Of a stretch of 59,943 nucleotides of DNA, positions 7,198 to 16,356 are shown one piece after another. Numbering within the stretch: the stretch's first letter is position 1; each line of letters begins with the position of its first letter. A model generated the notes under the pieces. The model had not been told where the DNA came from. It was given only the letters and a program-made list of their open reading frames with translations, and did not search any database. The position numbers were made by a program, and so were the translations under genes. This DNA is from JAKANM01 sp964356495 (lineage in GTDB: Bacteria > Patescibacteriota > Patescibacteriia > Magasanikbacterales > GWA2-37-8), in assembly GCA_964356495.1 (NCBI GenBank), contig CAYHHR010000001.1, positions 1 through 59,943 on the forward strand, in the 5' to 3' direction.

Positions 7198-9183
7198 TTA
7201 TTTTAATAGCAGACCAACAATCAGCAACGCGACAATGTTCGCAACCTTGATCATCGGGTTGATGGAAGGGCCGGCCGTGTCTTTGTATGGGTCGCCGACG
7301 GTGTCGCCGGTAACCGCGGCCTGATGCGCAAATGAACCCTTGCCGCCGTGGTTGCCTTTCTCAATATATTTCTTGGCATTGTCCCAGGCGCCTCCGCCGG
7401 TAGTCATCGAGATGGCGAGGAAAAGTCCGGTCACGATCGTGCCGACGAGGAGGCCGCCGAGCGCTTCAATCCCAAGCAACCATCCAACCAAAATCGGAAT
7501 CACAATCGGCAGAAGTGCCGGAAGAATCATCTGGCGGAGGGCGTCGCGCGTGACGATGTCTGAGGCGCGGCTGTAATCCGGTCGAGCGGTGCCTTCCATG
7601 ATGCCGGGGATTTCTTTGAACTGGCGGCGAACTTCCTCGACAACTTTCTGCGCGACTTTTCCGACCGATTCCATCAGCATCGCGCCGAAGAGATAAGGCA
7701 TGAGGCCGCCGATGAACAAGCCGGACAGAACTTTCGGGTCGTTGATGGCGAATACAACCGTGGCGGGAATTTTGTGGGTGAAATCGGCAAAGAGAACGAG
7801 GGAAGCAAGCGCGGCGCTGGCAATCGCGTAACCTTTGGTGACTGCTTTGGTAGTGTTGCCAACCGCGTCGAGAGGATCAGTAACATCGCGAACTGATTCC
7901 GGAAGATTCGCCATTTCAGCGATGCCGCCGGCGTTGTCAGTGATTGGGCCGTAGGCATCGATGGTAACGACGATTCCGGCGAGCGAAAGCATTGCGACAG
8001 CCGCGGTAGCGACGCCATAAATACCGGCCAGACTAAATGAAATAAGGATCGCGGCCACGATCGCGAGGACCGGCAAAGCGGTGGCTTTCATGGAAACGGC
8101 GAGGCCGGCGATGACGTTGGTGCCGTGGCCGGTGACGCTGGCTTTGGCGATTTGTTTTACCGGGCTGTAGTCGGTCGAAGTATAGTATTCAGTGAGCCAG
8201 ACCATGACAGCGGTGAGCACAAGTCCGACTACGGTAGTACCAAATAATTTAATAACTGATAGGGAAGTACCGGAGGCGAGCCATTTGGTGATCGGATAAA
8301 AAACTACCAATGAAAGCGCGCCGGAGACGAACAAGCCTTTGTAGAGAGCGGCCATGACATTTTTGGTTTTGCCGAGTTTGATGAAAAATGTTCCGATGAT
8401 TGAGGCGATAATGGAAGATCCGCCGAGGACGAGCGGGAAGATAAGAATTTTGGTGTTGGCGGGGAAAAGTAAATTGCCGAGCACCATCGCGGCAATCATC
8501 GTGATAGCATAAGTTTCGAAAAGATCAGCTGCCATACCGGCGCAGTCACCGACATTGTCGCCGACATTATCAGCGATGACGGCTGGGTTGCGTGGATCGT
8601 CTTCTGGAATTCCTTTTTCAACTTTTCCGACTAGGTCAGCGCCGACATCGGCCGCTTTGGTATAAATCCCGCCGCCGATACGGGCAAAAACTGAAATCAA
8701 ACTGCCTCCGAAACCAAGCCCGATCAAAGCTGAAACATCGTGGGTTATCAAATAAAATCCGGCGACACTGAGAAGTCCGAGGCCGGCGACAAACATGCCA
8801 GTGATCGAGCCGCCGCGTACTGCGACCTGGAGCGCCTTATCAAAACCTTGCTTCGCGGCTTCGGCAGTGCGGACATTGGCGCGAACTGATACGCTCATGC
8901 CGATGATGCCGGCCGTGGCGGAGAAAATCGCGCCGGTCAGAAAACCGAAAGCAGTTGGCCAATCGAGAAATCGTCCGATCGCGACGAAAACAATCACCGC
9001 CACGACACCGATGGTCGTGTACTGGCGCTTGAGATAAGCCTGGGCGCCTTCCTGGATAGCGCGCGCGATCGCTTGCATGCGTTCGTCTCCGGTTGGCAAA
9101 CGAACAATCCAACGAATTAGGATTCCGCCGTACAAGACGGCCAGCAAAGCTGGCACGAGGGCGGCGTAGACTACAATGGACAT
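7198..9183 (-). CDS. hppA: K+-independent proton-translocating membrane pyrophosphatase
   Basis: 661 aa, about 16 membrane helices. Substrate-binding acidic loops are intact: KAADVGADLVGKVEKGIPED, NPAVIADNVGDNVGDCAG, AYGPITDNAGGIAEM and the C-terminal GDTVGDPYKDTAGPS. It hydrolyses pyrophosphate and pumps H+ (or Na+) out of the cell. The DAVGNTTKAVTKG motif carries lysine where K+-dependent enzymes have alanine; in the family this lysine replaces K+, so a K+-independent H+ pump is predicted. Such pumps are common in fermentative CPR bacteria. The weak ribosome-binding site is typical of core genes here. Confidence 0.95.
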   Translation of the reverse strand: MSIVVYAALVPALLAVLYGGILIRWIVRLPTGDERMQAIARAIQEGAQAYLKRQYTTIGVVAVIVFVAIGRFLDWPTAFGFLTGAIFSATAGIIGMSVSVRANVRTAEAAKQGFDKALQVAVRGGSITGMFVAGLGLLSVAGFYLITHDVSALIGLGFGGSLISVFARIGGGIYTKAADVGADLVGKVEKGIPEDDPRNPAVIADNVGDNVGDCAGMAADLFETYAITMIAAMVLGNLLFPANTKILIFPLVLGGSSIIASIIGTFFIKLGKTKNVMAALYKGLFVSGALSLVVFYPITKWLASGTSLSVIKLFGTTVVGLVLTAVMVWLTEYYTSTDYSPVKQIAKASVTGHGTNVIAGLAVSMKATALPVLAIVAAILISFSLAGIYGVATAAVAMLSLAGIVVTIDAYGPITDNAGGIAEMANLPESVRDVTDPLDAVGNTTKAVTKGYAIASAALASLVLFADFTHKIPATVVFAINDPKVLSGLFIGGLMPYLFGAMLMESVGKVAQKVVEEVRRQFKEIPGIMEGTARPDYSRASDIVTRDALRQMILPALLPIVIPILVGWLLGIEALGGLLVGTIVTGLFLAISMTTGGGAWDNAKKYIEKGNHGGKGSFAHQAAVTGDTVGDPYKDTAGPSINPMIKVANIVALLIVGLLLK

Positions 9184-9255
9184 ATTGAGTTCTTGTTATG
9201 AATAAAGCATTGATTTGTGCGTTATACTATGCTATTATAGAAACTCAGTCAAGCT

Positions 9256-10575
9256 ATGAAGTACAGGGTACTCCTAAAATTTCTGAAGGTTTTGGTCTAC
9301 ATCAAGAGGTTACTTTGGCAGATCGGAGCCGGGATCTATTTTGTTCTTGCAGCGATAGTGGGAGGAATAACCCGGACGATTATTTACCTCGGACTGAAAA
9401 CAGAACTATTTTTCCGTCGACTCGGAGTGATTCAGAGCAACGAGTGGACAACCAAACGTGATTTCCTACAAATCATTGTTTTTTTAATGCTGTTTTTAAT
9501 GACCTATGGCGAAACGAAATTGGCGGGTCGAAATGACTTGTCATATGTTGGTCAAAAAACTCTTGCCTATACGCTGATTGGCGGCGAAGAAGAAATCGCT
9601 CTGGAAGAAATTGTTGCGCCGACTCGTCCGCAAAAAGCCACCTATTCTTGGCGGACCGGCGCTTTATCAGTTTCCGAATTAGTACCGAATAACGCAGTCA
9701 GCGGAGAACAAAATTTGGGGACCATCGTAGCAGGCGGCATGGCGCTGCAGAAACCAATTTTATTGCCAGGGTTGATTTCTTCGGCCGGCCGGCTGACTGA
9801 GGTAGATTATGAAATTCAACCAGGGGACTCTCTTAGCAGTATTGCTTATGAGTATAATGTCAGTGTTCCAACGATAATGTGGAATAATAATTTGACAGTG
9901 CGTTCTATATTGAAACTTGGTCAAATTTTAAAAATCCCACCGACGACCGGTGTGATGCACACGGTAAAGAAAGGCGACTCGTTGAAAAAAATTGCTTTGC
10001 TTTATGGGACGCAGGTTGAGGATATCGTGAAATTTAATAATTTGAAAGAAAACGGCAGTAATCTGAAAATTGGCGATCGGATCGCGGTTCCAAATGGAAT
10101 AATAAAGATAAAGGCGGTGAAGGTGATTCCAAAAGCGAGGTCAATCCGGGAAACAATTTCCAACCGGCCGATGCCGCCAAATTCATATTCTTCTCCTTCC
10201 GCTTTAGGTTACGTTTGGCCGACCGCCAAGCATCTTATCACCCAATACTATGGATTCACACACCACGCGATTGATATTGGAGGACCTTGGCAGTCGCCAA
10301 TTTATGCCACTAAATCAGGGACAGTAGTCATGTCGCAATGCGGTTGGAACAGCGGTTATGGTTGTTATATTATTCTTGATCACGGCAACGGTATTCGTTC
10401 ACTCTATGGCCATAATTCACAATTATTGGTGGCGGTGGGTGATGAAGTGGAGACCGGTCAAACTATCGCGCTGATGGGAAACACCGGCCACGTTCGCGGC
10501 ATTACCGGTATTCATTCACATTTTGAAATTCAAAAAAATGGCGCGAGAGTTAATCCGCTCCGGTACGTCCATTAA
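9256..10575 (+). CDS. LysM-M23 family cell-wall endopeptidase, membrane anchored
   Basis: 439 aa. The N-terminus has two hydrophobic segments (about 20-48 and 68-82), so it is anchored in the membrane. Two LysM peptidoglycan-binding modules follow: DYEIQPGDSLSSIAYEYNVS (about 193-237) and HTVKKGDSLKKIALLYGTQ (about 243-286). The C-terminal M23 zinc peptidase domain has the ligands HHAIDIGGPW (H-x3-D) and the H-S-H of IHSHFEIQ. It cuts peptide cross-links in peptidoglycan and probably acts in cell division or wall remodelling. It is divergent from hppA and just upstream of tRNA-Cys. Confidence 0.93.
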   Translation: MKYRVLLKFLKVLVYIKRLLWQIGAGIYFVLAAIVGGITRTIIYLGLKTELFFRRLGVIQSNEWTTKRDFLQIIVFLMLFLMTYGETKLAGRNDLSYVGQKTLAYTLIGGEEEIALEEIVAPTRPQKATYSWRTGALSVSELVPNNAVSGEQNLGTIVAGGMALQKPILLPGLISSAGRLTEVDYEIQPGDSLSSIAYEYNVSVPTIMWNNNLTVRSILKLGQILKIPPTTGVMHTVKKGDSLKKIALLYGTQVEDIVKFNNLKENGSNLKIGDRIAVPNGIIKIKAVKVIPKARSIRETISNRPMPPNSYSSPSALGYVWPTAKHLITQYYGFTHHAIDIGGPWQSPIYATKSGTVVMSQCGWNSGYGCYIILDHGNGIRSLYGHNSQLLVAVGDEVETGQTIALMGNTGHVRGITGIHSHFEIQKNGARVNPLRYVH

Positions 10576-10623
10576 TTCGGTCTGGAAAAAATATTATATT
10601 TGTGATAGGCTGAGTTAGCTATC

Positions 10624-10695
10624 GGCCCGGTAGCCAAGTAGTAAGGCGTGGGTCTGCAAAACCTATATGCGTGGGTGCGATTCCCACCCGGGCCT
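10624..10695 (+). tRNA. tRNA-Cys (GCA)
   Basis: The acceptor stem GGCCCGG pairs with CCGGGCC. The anticodon loop is CTGCAAA with anticodon GCA, and the T arm is GTGGG-TGCGATT-CCCAC. CCA is not encoded. It lies 14 bp upstream of polA. Confidence 0.95.
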
Positions 10696-10709
10696 CAATT
10701 AATGGTTAT

Positions 10710-13391
10710 ATGTCTCAGCCAAAATTCGTCATCATCGACGGCAATGCGATTGTTCATCGCGCCTATCATGCCATCCCGCCCCTAACTACCAAAGACGGTA
10801 CGATGGTGAATGCTGTTTATGGATTTGTTTCGATGATGTTCAAAATGCTGAACGAGCTTCGTCCGGAATATATCGCGATTACTTTTGACGAAGCCGCGCC
10901 CACCTTTCGGCACATCGAATACAAAAAATATAAGGCGACCAGGGTTAAGGCCGACCAGGCGCTCTATGACCAGATTCCACTGGTGCGGCAGGTCGCGGAG
11001 GCTTTTCAGTTTCCGGTATTTAGCAAATCCGGCTATGAGGCTGACGATGTCATCGGGACGCTAGCCACCATGGCGCATAAGGAACCGGTTGATGTTTATA
11101 TCGTGACGGGGGACATGGATACGCTCCAGCTCGTGAATCCGAAAGTGAAAGTTTATACGCTTCGAAAAGGTCTTAGCGATACAATTATTTATGATGAAAA
11201 AATGGTAAACGAGAGGTTTGGTTTTGGACCGGAAAAAGTGGTTGATTATAAAGCAATTCGCGGTGACACGTCGGACAATATTCCTGGCGTGCCTGGGATT
11301 GGTGAAAAGGGCGCGACCGAGCTTATTATCAAACTTCAATCGATTGAAAATATTTATAAAAAATTTGATGAATTAAAAAAATTGGGATTCAAGGACGGCC
11401 TTATCAAAAGGTTGGAAGAGGGAAAAGATAGCGCTTTCATGAGTAAAAAGCTGGCGGCGATTGATCTGAACGTGCCAGGGATCGAATTCAGCCTTGAAAA
11501 ATGTAAAATAAAACCTTTTGATCGGGAGAAGATTGTTAGTTTGTTCCAGAGGTTTGAGTTTGTCTCGCTTTTGAAGCGCGTGCCGGAATTTCGATCAGTA
11601 GCGGAGGCCGAAGAGGAAAGTACAAAGAAAAAATCTAAAAAAATTGATAAAAAAGATTTTAAATTTCAGGAAGTAACCAAAATTTCCGAGATAAATAAAA
11701 TTATTGAAAGCATCAAGTCCGAAAAGCAATTCGCGGCGCGGATTGTGCTTGATGGCGCGGATATTTATAAAAATAAAATTATCGGCATCGCGTTGACGGT
11801 TGAGAAGGAGTCGTATTTTTTGAATTTTGAATTGGTAGGGAAATTTTTTCCGATTTTTGAAGATCAGGGCATCGAACTAGTTGGTCATGATCTGAAACAG
11901 CTGGTCAAGATTTTGTGGCTGAAAAAAATTCCAGTTTCAAACACTTTATTCGATGTCATGGTGGCTTCATATATTTTAAATCCCGGCAGCCGCGCGCATG
12001 ATATTCCGAGTTTAATGTTGAAAATGCTGGGCAAGGAACTTACTGCTTCGAGCGGCCAGGAGAGTTTGTTCGGGCTTGATCGCCGCCTGGTCGCTTATGA
12101 AAATTTTCTGGTGGCGTCGATTTCCGGGCAATTGAAAATGGAGCTTACCGAGATCGACAATCTTGGCCTGCTCGAAAAAGTCGAGATGCCGCTCATACCG
12201 GTGCTCGCGTCGATGGAGTTGCATGGCGTTTTTGTGGATCTCGAACTGCTTGAAAAATTATCGAAAAAGGCGGCCGAGCAAATTAAAAAAGTCAGTGAAA
12301 AAATTTATGCCTTGGCCGGAATGGAATTTAATATTTCTTCTCCACTTCAGCTTCGGGAAGTTTTGTTTGAAAAACTGCAAATTCCGGTCGAGGGTATCAA
12401 AAAAAGCAAAACCGGTCTTTCGACCTCGGCTGAGGAGCTGGAAAAGCTGGCTGGGCTACACCCAATTATCCCGGAGATCAGCATTCATCGCGAGCTCGCC
12501 AAACTTCAAAATACTTACATCGAAACTTTGCCAAAATTAATCAATCCCAAAACCGGCCGCATTCATTCGACCTTCAATCAGGTTGTGACCGCTACCGGCC
12601 GTTTGTCGAGCTCAGAGCCAAATTTACAAAACATTCCAATTCGCACCGAGCTGGGGCGCGAAATTCGCCGGGCCTTCATCGCCGAACCAGGCTCACTACT
12701 GATCAGCGCGGATTATTCGCAGATTGAACTTCGGGTGGTGGCCTCGCTCGCTGAAGACAAAAAGATGCTGGAAATATTTGAAAAGGGTGAAGATATTCAT
12801 CGCGCGACCGCCGCCGCGATTCATGGTGTTCCTCTCGATAAAGTGACTAAAGAGATGCGTTATGCCGCGAAGGAAGTAAATTTTGGCGTTCTTTATGGTA
12901 TGGGTGTATATGGCCTGAGCTGGCGCGCTGATATTTCGCATGCCGAGGCGCGGAAATTTATCGAAAAATATTTTCAGGAATTCAGCGGCGTCAAAAAATA
13001 TATTGATCAGACACTCGCTTTCACCAAGAAGGAAGGTTATTGCGAGACATTGTTTGGCCGCCGGCGTTATCTTCCGGAGCTTAACTCCAGCAACTATCAG
13101 GCGCGCAGCGCGGCTGAACGCATGGCTATCAATCACCCGGTGCAGGGGACCGCGGCCGACCTCATGAAAATGGCGATGATTGATGTCCATAAATATATCA
13201 AGCAGAATTTTAGCGATGAGGAAGTAAAAATGATTCTCCAGGTGCACGATGAGCTGGTATTTGAAGTTAAGGAAAAACTAGTAGCAGAGGTCAGTAAAAA
13301 GGTAAAAGAAATTATGGAGAACGTCGTCAAACTCAGGGTGCCGATCAAGGTAGAGGTAGCTTCTGGGAAGAGATGGGGTGACCTTAAGTGA
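10710..13391 (+). CDS. polA: DNA polymerase I (no proofreading exonuclease)
   Basis: 893 aa; start chosen at 10710 (MSQPKFVIIDGNAIVHRAYH) because the upstream in-frame ATG lies in tRNA-Cys. Residues 1-290 form the 5'-3' exonuclease with VDYKAIRGDTSDNIPGVPGIG. Residues about 310-490 are a 3'-5' exonuclease-like domain lacking the catalytic acids (LDGADIYKNK in place of D-x-E; GHDLKQLVK in place of N-L-K-x-D). The polymerase domain has motif A ISADYSQIELR, motif B KEVNFGVLYGMGVYGLS and motif C QVHDELVFE. It fills gaps and removes Okazaki primers. holA follows within 60 bp. Confidence 0.96.
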   Translation: MSQPKFVIIDGNAIVHRAYHAIPPLTTKDGTMVNAVYGFVSMMFKMLNELRPEYIAITFDEAAPTFRHIEYKKYKATRVKADQALYDQIPLVRQVAEAFQFPVFSKSGYEADDVIGTLATMAHKEPVDVYIVTGDMDTLQLVNPKVKVYTLRKGLSDTIIYDEKMVNERFGFGPEKVVDYKAIRGDTSDNIPGVPGIGEKGATELIIKLQSIENIYKKFDELKKLGFKDGLIKRLEEGKDSAFMSKKLAAIDLNVPGIEFSLEKCKIKPFDREKIVSLFQRFEFVSLLKRVPEFRSVAEAEEESTKKKSKKIDKKDFKFQEVTKISEINKIIESIKSEKQFAARIVLDGADIYKNKIIGIALTVEKESYFLNFELVGKFFPIFEDQGIELVGHDLKQLVKILWLKKIPVSNTLFDVMVASYILNPGSRAHDIPSLMLKMLGKELTASSGQESLFGLDRRLVAYENFLVASISGQLKMELTEIDNLGLLEKVEMPLIPVLASMELHGVFVDLELLEKLSKKAAEQIKKVSEKIYALAGMEFNISSPLQLREVLFEKLQIPVEGIKKSKTGLSTSAEELEKLAGLHPIIPEISIHRELAKLQNTYIETLPKLINPKTGRIHSTFNQVVTATGRLSSSEPNLQNIPIRTELGREIRRAFIAEPGSLLISADYSQIELRVVASLAEDKKMLEIFEKGEDIHRATAAAIHGVPLDKVTKEMRYAAKEVNFGVLYGMGVYGLSWRADISHAEARKFIEKYFQEFSGVKKYIDQTLAFTKKEGYCETLFGRRRYLPELNSSNYQARSAAERMAINHPVQGTAADLMKMAMIDVHKYIKQNFSDEEVKMILQVHDELVFEVKEKLVAEVSKKVKEIMENVVKLRVPIKVEVASGKRWGDLK

Positions 13392-13446
13392 AAATCTCAA
13401 GCCCCAATGTCCAATGATCAATTTTGGTAATTGGGATTTTAAAATT

Positions 13447-14436
13447 ATGATTTTATACATCTACGGCGAAGATACATTCAGAAGTAGGGAGTATCTTCGA
13501 GAGTCAATTGCTCAATTCAAAAAACAGCGCGATCCGAAAGGATACAACACGCTGATTTTGGACGGCAAAAAAATCACGAGCGGAAAGTTATTCGCGGAAA
13601 TAAATACGATTCCATTTTTGTCGGAGAAACGGTTGGTGGTGGTGGAAAATTTATTTTCTTCAAGCGACAAGGAACTGCTTTCTGAGTTTACCTCGCGTCT
13701 TCACGAAAAAAAATTTCCCGAAAGCACGGCGCTGATTTGCTGGCAGGGCGAGGCGATCGGAAAGACTAAAGATGCGAAAGAATTGCACGTAATTTTATCC
13801 CGCCCGAGCGGGATCCCGTTTGCGGGACAAAAAGAAAAATACGCGCGCGAATTTGCAGTTCTCCAGGGCTCGAAATTGCTCGAATGGATTCAGAAACAGG
13901 TCGGGGATCGCGGTGGCGAGATTGAACAGAGCGCGGTAGAGGCACTATCGCGAAACGGCGGTGACGCCTGGCAGTTATCCGGTACGATTAACCAATTAGT
14001 CGCTTACGCAGAGGGCCGGAAAATTACGATTGAGGACGTTTCAAATTTTACGGAGGAAAAATTGGATGATAATGTTTTTAATTTAGTTGATGCGGTAGTA
14101 TCCGGCAACCACAAAAAGGCTTTTAAATTACTCGATGATCAGCGGAAGCTCGGCGAAGAAGACGGCCATTTGTTTGGGTTGTTCCTTTGGCAGTTTCGAA
14201 TATTGATTGAAATGAGCGATTTGCTCGAAAGAGAAGGAAATTTGACCAGCGACGAAATAGCAAAGCGCCTCGGGATTCATCCTTTTGTGGCGAGGAAAAA
14301 TTTAGCGGTCGCGAGGCAATCGTCTCTTTCAAAACTCGAATCGATTTATGAGAGATTGCTTGAAGTCGACGTCAAAACAAAAACTGGCCAAGGCGACCAG
14401 TCGTTGCTTCTAGATCTTTTTGTGGCTAAAGTTTAG
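13447..14436 (+). CDS. holA: DNA polymerase III delta subunit (clamp loader)
   Basis: 329 aa; the start at 13447 gives MILYIYGEDTFRSREYL, the expected opening strand of HolA, while an earlier ATG at 13378 overlaps polA and is rejected. It retains the degenerate AAA+ fold and the C-terminal collar domain (DNVFNLVDAVVSGNHKKAFKLL and the FGLFLWQFRIL helix). Delta opens the beta clamp for loading onto DNA. Residues about 118-128 (SRPSGIPFAGQ) are coded by a palindrome also found in intergenic DNA, an in-frame insertion. The 3' end overlaps the convergent ddl gene by 11 bp. Confidence 0.88.
   Translation: MILYIYGEDTFRSREYLRESIAQFKKQRDPKGYNTLILDGKKITSGKLFAEINTIPFLSEKRLVVVENLFSSSDKELLSEFTSRLHEKKFPESTALICWQGEAIGKTKDAKELHVILSRPSGIPFAGQKEKYAREFAVLQGSKLLEWIQKQVGDRGGEIEQSAVEALSRNGGDAWQLSGTINQLVAYAEGRKITIEDVSNFTEEKLDDNVFNLVDAVVSGNHKKAFKLLDDQRKLGEEDGHLFGLFLWQFRILIEMSDLLEREGNLTSDEIAKRLGIHPFVARKNLAVARQSSLSKLESIYERLLEVDVKTKTGQGDQSLLLDLFVAKV
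13798..13831. repeat. Palindromic repeat inserted in frame in holA
   Basis: Two adjacent hairpins, CCCGCCCGAGCGGG and CCCGTTTGCGGG. A 22-bp stretch (13806-13827) is exactly complementary to 5236-5257 in the intergenic region downstream of tig. The insert length keeps the frame. Confidence 0.75.
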
Positions 14437-15391
14437 TTTTTAATTTTTGTTCTTTTTTAAATTTCTCGAGCGCGAGTTGGATCAGGCGGCCGATAAGTTC
14501 GGTATAGCCGATGCCGCTCGCCTCCCACAATTTTGGATACATGCTAATCGAGGTAAAACCCGGCAGAGTGTTGATTTCGTTCACTAGCACCTCGCCATTT
14601 TTTCTCAGGAAAAAGTCTACCCGTGACAGGCCCTCGGCCGAGAGAGTTTGAAAAGTTTTGATTGCAAGATTTTGGATTATTTTCACGGTTTCAGCCGGTA
14701 ATTTCGCCGGAATTTCTAGGGTAGCGCCATTTTCATCGAGGTATTTTGCTTCGTAAGAATAAAATTCATCCTTAACGATGATTTCTCCAGGGACTGAAGC
14801 TTTCGGCTGGTCGTTATCGAGTATTGCGCATTCGATTTCGCGTCCATCAATAAATTCTTCCGCCAAAACTTTCCGGTCGTATTGAAACGCGTCCGCGCTC
14901 GCAGTTTTGAATTCGTTTTGGTTTCTAACTTTGTGAACGCCGACCGAGGAACCAAGGTTGGCCGGTTTGATGAAGAAAGGCGAACCGAGTTTTGCGACTA
15001 TTTCACGGTAATCCGGCTGGCGGTCTTCCCGCAGCACCAGAAATTTCCCAATCGGAATGCCGGCGTCGCGAAGCAACCTTTTCATCACATCTTTATCCAT
15101 TCCAACCGCCGAACCGAGCACGCCGGAGCCGACAAACGGCAGACCGGCAAGTTTAAGGAGGCCCTGCACCGTGCCATCTTCTCCAAAAGGTCCGTGCAGG
15201 ATTGGAAAAACGACGTCAATTTTTTGTTTTGATTTTGGGAAGAACCACGGCCCGGTTTTCTTTATTTTTATCAGAATCGGATGATATTTTTTCTTGTCCA
15301 TTGCATCGACGACGTTCTTCGCGGAACGGAGTGAGACTTCGTGTTCGGCCGATTTTCCGCCGAAGAGAATGGCGACGTTTATTTTAGTCAT
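14426..15391 (-). CDS. ddl: D-alanine--D-alanine ligase
   Basis: 321 aa ATP-grasp enzyme. Motifs in order: VAILFGGKSAEHEVSLRSA at the N-terminus, LHGPFGEDGTVQGLLKLAG, the lid-region lysine in PFFIKPANLGSSVGVHKV, LAEEFIDGREIECAIL, and the C-terminal metal and substrate site VLVNEINTLPGFTSISMYP. It makes the D-Ala-D-Ala dipeptide for peptidoglycan in the cytoplasm. This fits PBP1A and the LysM/M23 peptidase elsewhere in the window. The gene starts 3 bp from the YgjP-like gene stop and the two are likely co-transcribed. Confidence 0.96.
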   Translation of the reverse strand: MTKINVAILFGGKSAEHEVSLRSAKNVVDAMDKKKYHPILIKIKKTGPWFFPKSKQKIDVVFPILHGPFGEDGTVQGLLKLAGLPFVGSGVLGSAVGMDKDVMKRLLRDAGIPIGKFLVLREDRQPDYREIVAKLGSPFFIKPANLGSSVGVHKVRNQNEFKTASADAFQYDRKVLAEEFIDGREIECAILDNDQPKASVPGEIIVKDEFYSYEAKYLDENGATLEIPAKLPAETVKIIQNLAIKTFQTLSAEGLSRVDFFLRKNGEVLVNEINTLPGFTSISMYPKLWEASGIGYTELIGRLIQLALEKFKKEQKLKTKL

Positions 15392-15393
15392 AG

Positions 15394-15966
15394 TTATCTT
15401 AGATGAATTTGTTTTAGTTCTTTTTTAATTTCTTTGTAGTCTGGCACGGCTTTCGCGACCAACTGCCAGAAATTTTTGGAGTGATTCAGCTGTCCGAGGT
15501 GGCACAGTTCGTGGACGATGATGTAGTCGGCGTGTTTTTCCGGCAGTAAACATACCTGATAATTAAAACTCAAATTTCCCCTTCTGGAGCAGCTGCCCCA
15601 GCGGGTCTTTTGACTGCGGACGGCCACCCGGGAATATTTAAATTGATAAATTTTATTGAAGTATTCAAGCCGGGAATGAACAAATTTGAGCGCGCCGCGT
15701 TTATGTTCCTCCAGATTTCCCCGGCCGGCCGACAGGACTATGCCCGGATGCTCCGCGAGATAATTAAGTTTATCAAAAATCCATTTTGATTTTATCTTGA
15801 TGAAATCCCTGATCCGATTTTCATCGAGATGGCGAGGCGCGGAAACCGTGAGACTGCCATCGGATTTGATCGTTAGTCGGATATTCTTTGTTCGCCTGCT
15901 CGGATTGAAAATATAGGAGATTTTTTTATCAAGCAGTTCAATTTCTCTTTTCATGGCTTCTATCAT
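15394..15966 (-). CDS. YgjP-like (DUF45/M48-type) zinc metallopeptidase
   Basis: 190 aa from the ATG at 15966 (another ATG at 15954 begins MKREIELLDKKISYIF and is equally possible; 15990 is less likely). The core KSRWGSCS-like motif reads SQKTRWGSCSRRGNLSFNYQ, followed by the zinc site DYIIVHELCHLGQLNHSKNFW (H-E-x-x-H plus a third histidine). These are the YgjP family marks. Members are cytoplasmic metallopeptidases of little-known role, sometimes linked to restriction systems. It is upstream of ddl on the same strand. Confidence 0.85.
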   Translation of the reverse strand: MIEAMKREIELLDKKISYIFNPSRRTKNIRLTIKSDGSLTVSAPRHLDENRIRDFIKIKSKWIFDKLNYLAEHPGIVLSAGRGNLEEHKRGALKFVHSRLEYFNKIYQFKYSRVAVRSQKTRWGSCSRRGNLSFNYQVCLLPEKHADYIIVHELCHLGQLNHSKNFWQLVAKAVPDYKEIKKELKQIHLR

Positions 15967-16003
15967 ATATAAAAATGGTAAAGGCGACAAGTAGGCTCCG
16001 GAA

Positions 16004-16037
16004 TTGACGTCAGAGCGGTATCTTGATAGGCTATAAA
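16004..16037 (+). promoter_or_regulatory. Putative promoter of the 51-aa membrane protein gene
   Basis: TTGACG at 16004-16009, with TAGGCT at 17 bp spacing or TATAAA at 16032-16037. The match is weaker than at other islet genes. Confidence 0.35.
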
Positions 16038-16065
16038 TGCGTCAAATCGAAGCCGGGAGGAAGCA

Positions 16066-16221
16066 ATGAAGGCGTATTTGGTCACCTTTTTTCTGGTCTA
16101 TCTCGCGGTGCCGGGTTCGATTCTTGTCCCGGTCCTCATGGTAACCTGGCTGTACAAGAAGTTCTTCAAGAAGCCCCTCAAAAGGCTGTTTGGAAAACTG
16201 TTCAAACCACGGAACAAGTAA
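16066..16221 (+). CDS. Small membrane protein, 51 aa
   Basis: 51 aa, beginning MKAYLVTFFLVYLAVPGSIL. One hydrophobic helix (about residues 4-30) is followed by a strongly basic tail (YKKFFKKPLKRLFGKLFKP). A strong Shine-Dalgarno GGGAGG lies 5 bp before the ATG, and a long hairpin follows the stop. The topology resembles small regulatory or antimicrobial-like membrane peptides, but there is no family match that I recognise. The strong ribosome-binding site and isolated unit place it with the other islet genes of this window. Confidence 0.6.
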   Translation: MKAYLVTFFLVYLAVPGSILVPVLMVTWLYKKFFKKPLKRLFGKLFKPRNK

Positions 16222-16238
16222 AAAGGTAAGCGGCGGAT

Positions 16239-16294
16239 TCATCAGACTGCTTACTCATTAGCCCCGTTTGCGGGGTTGATGAGTAGTCTGATGA
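16239..16294. terminator. Long hairpin after the 51-aa gene
   Basis: Arms TCATCAGACT ... TACTCATTAGCCCCG and CGGGGTTGATGAGTAG ... TCTGATGA pair over more than 20 positions with loop TTTG. There is no long T tract directly after it, so it may be an RNA-stabilising structure as well as a terminator. Confidence 0.6.
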
Positions 16295-16356
16295 GATAAA
16301 AATTCTGTACCAAACGGTGCGGGATTTTTAATTAAGTTTATGACTAAAAATTTTAT

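Noticed and set aside
12696..13247. 183-codon minus-strand frame within polA
   Set aside because: Lies opposite the conserved polymerase motifs A-C; no independent support.
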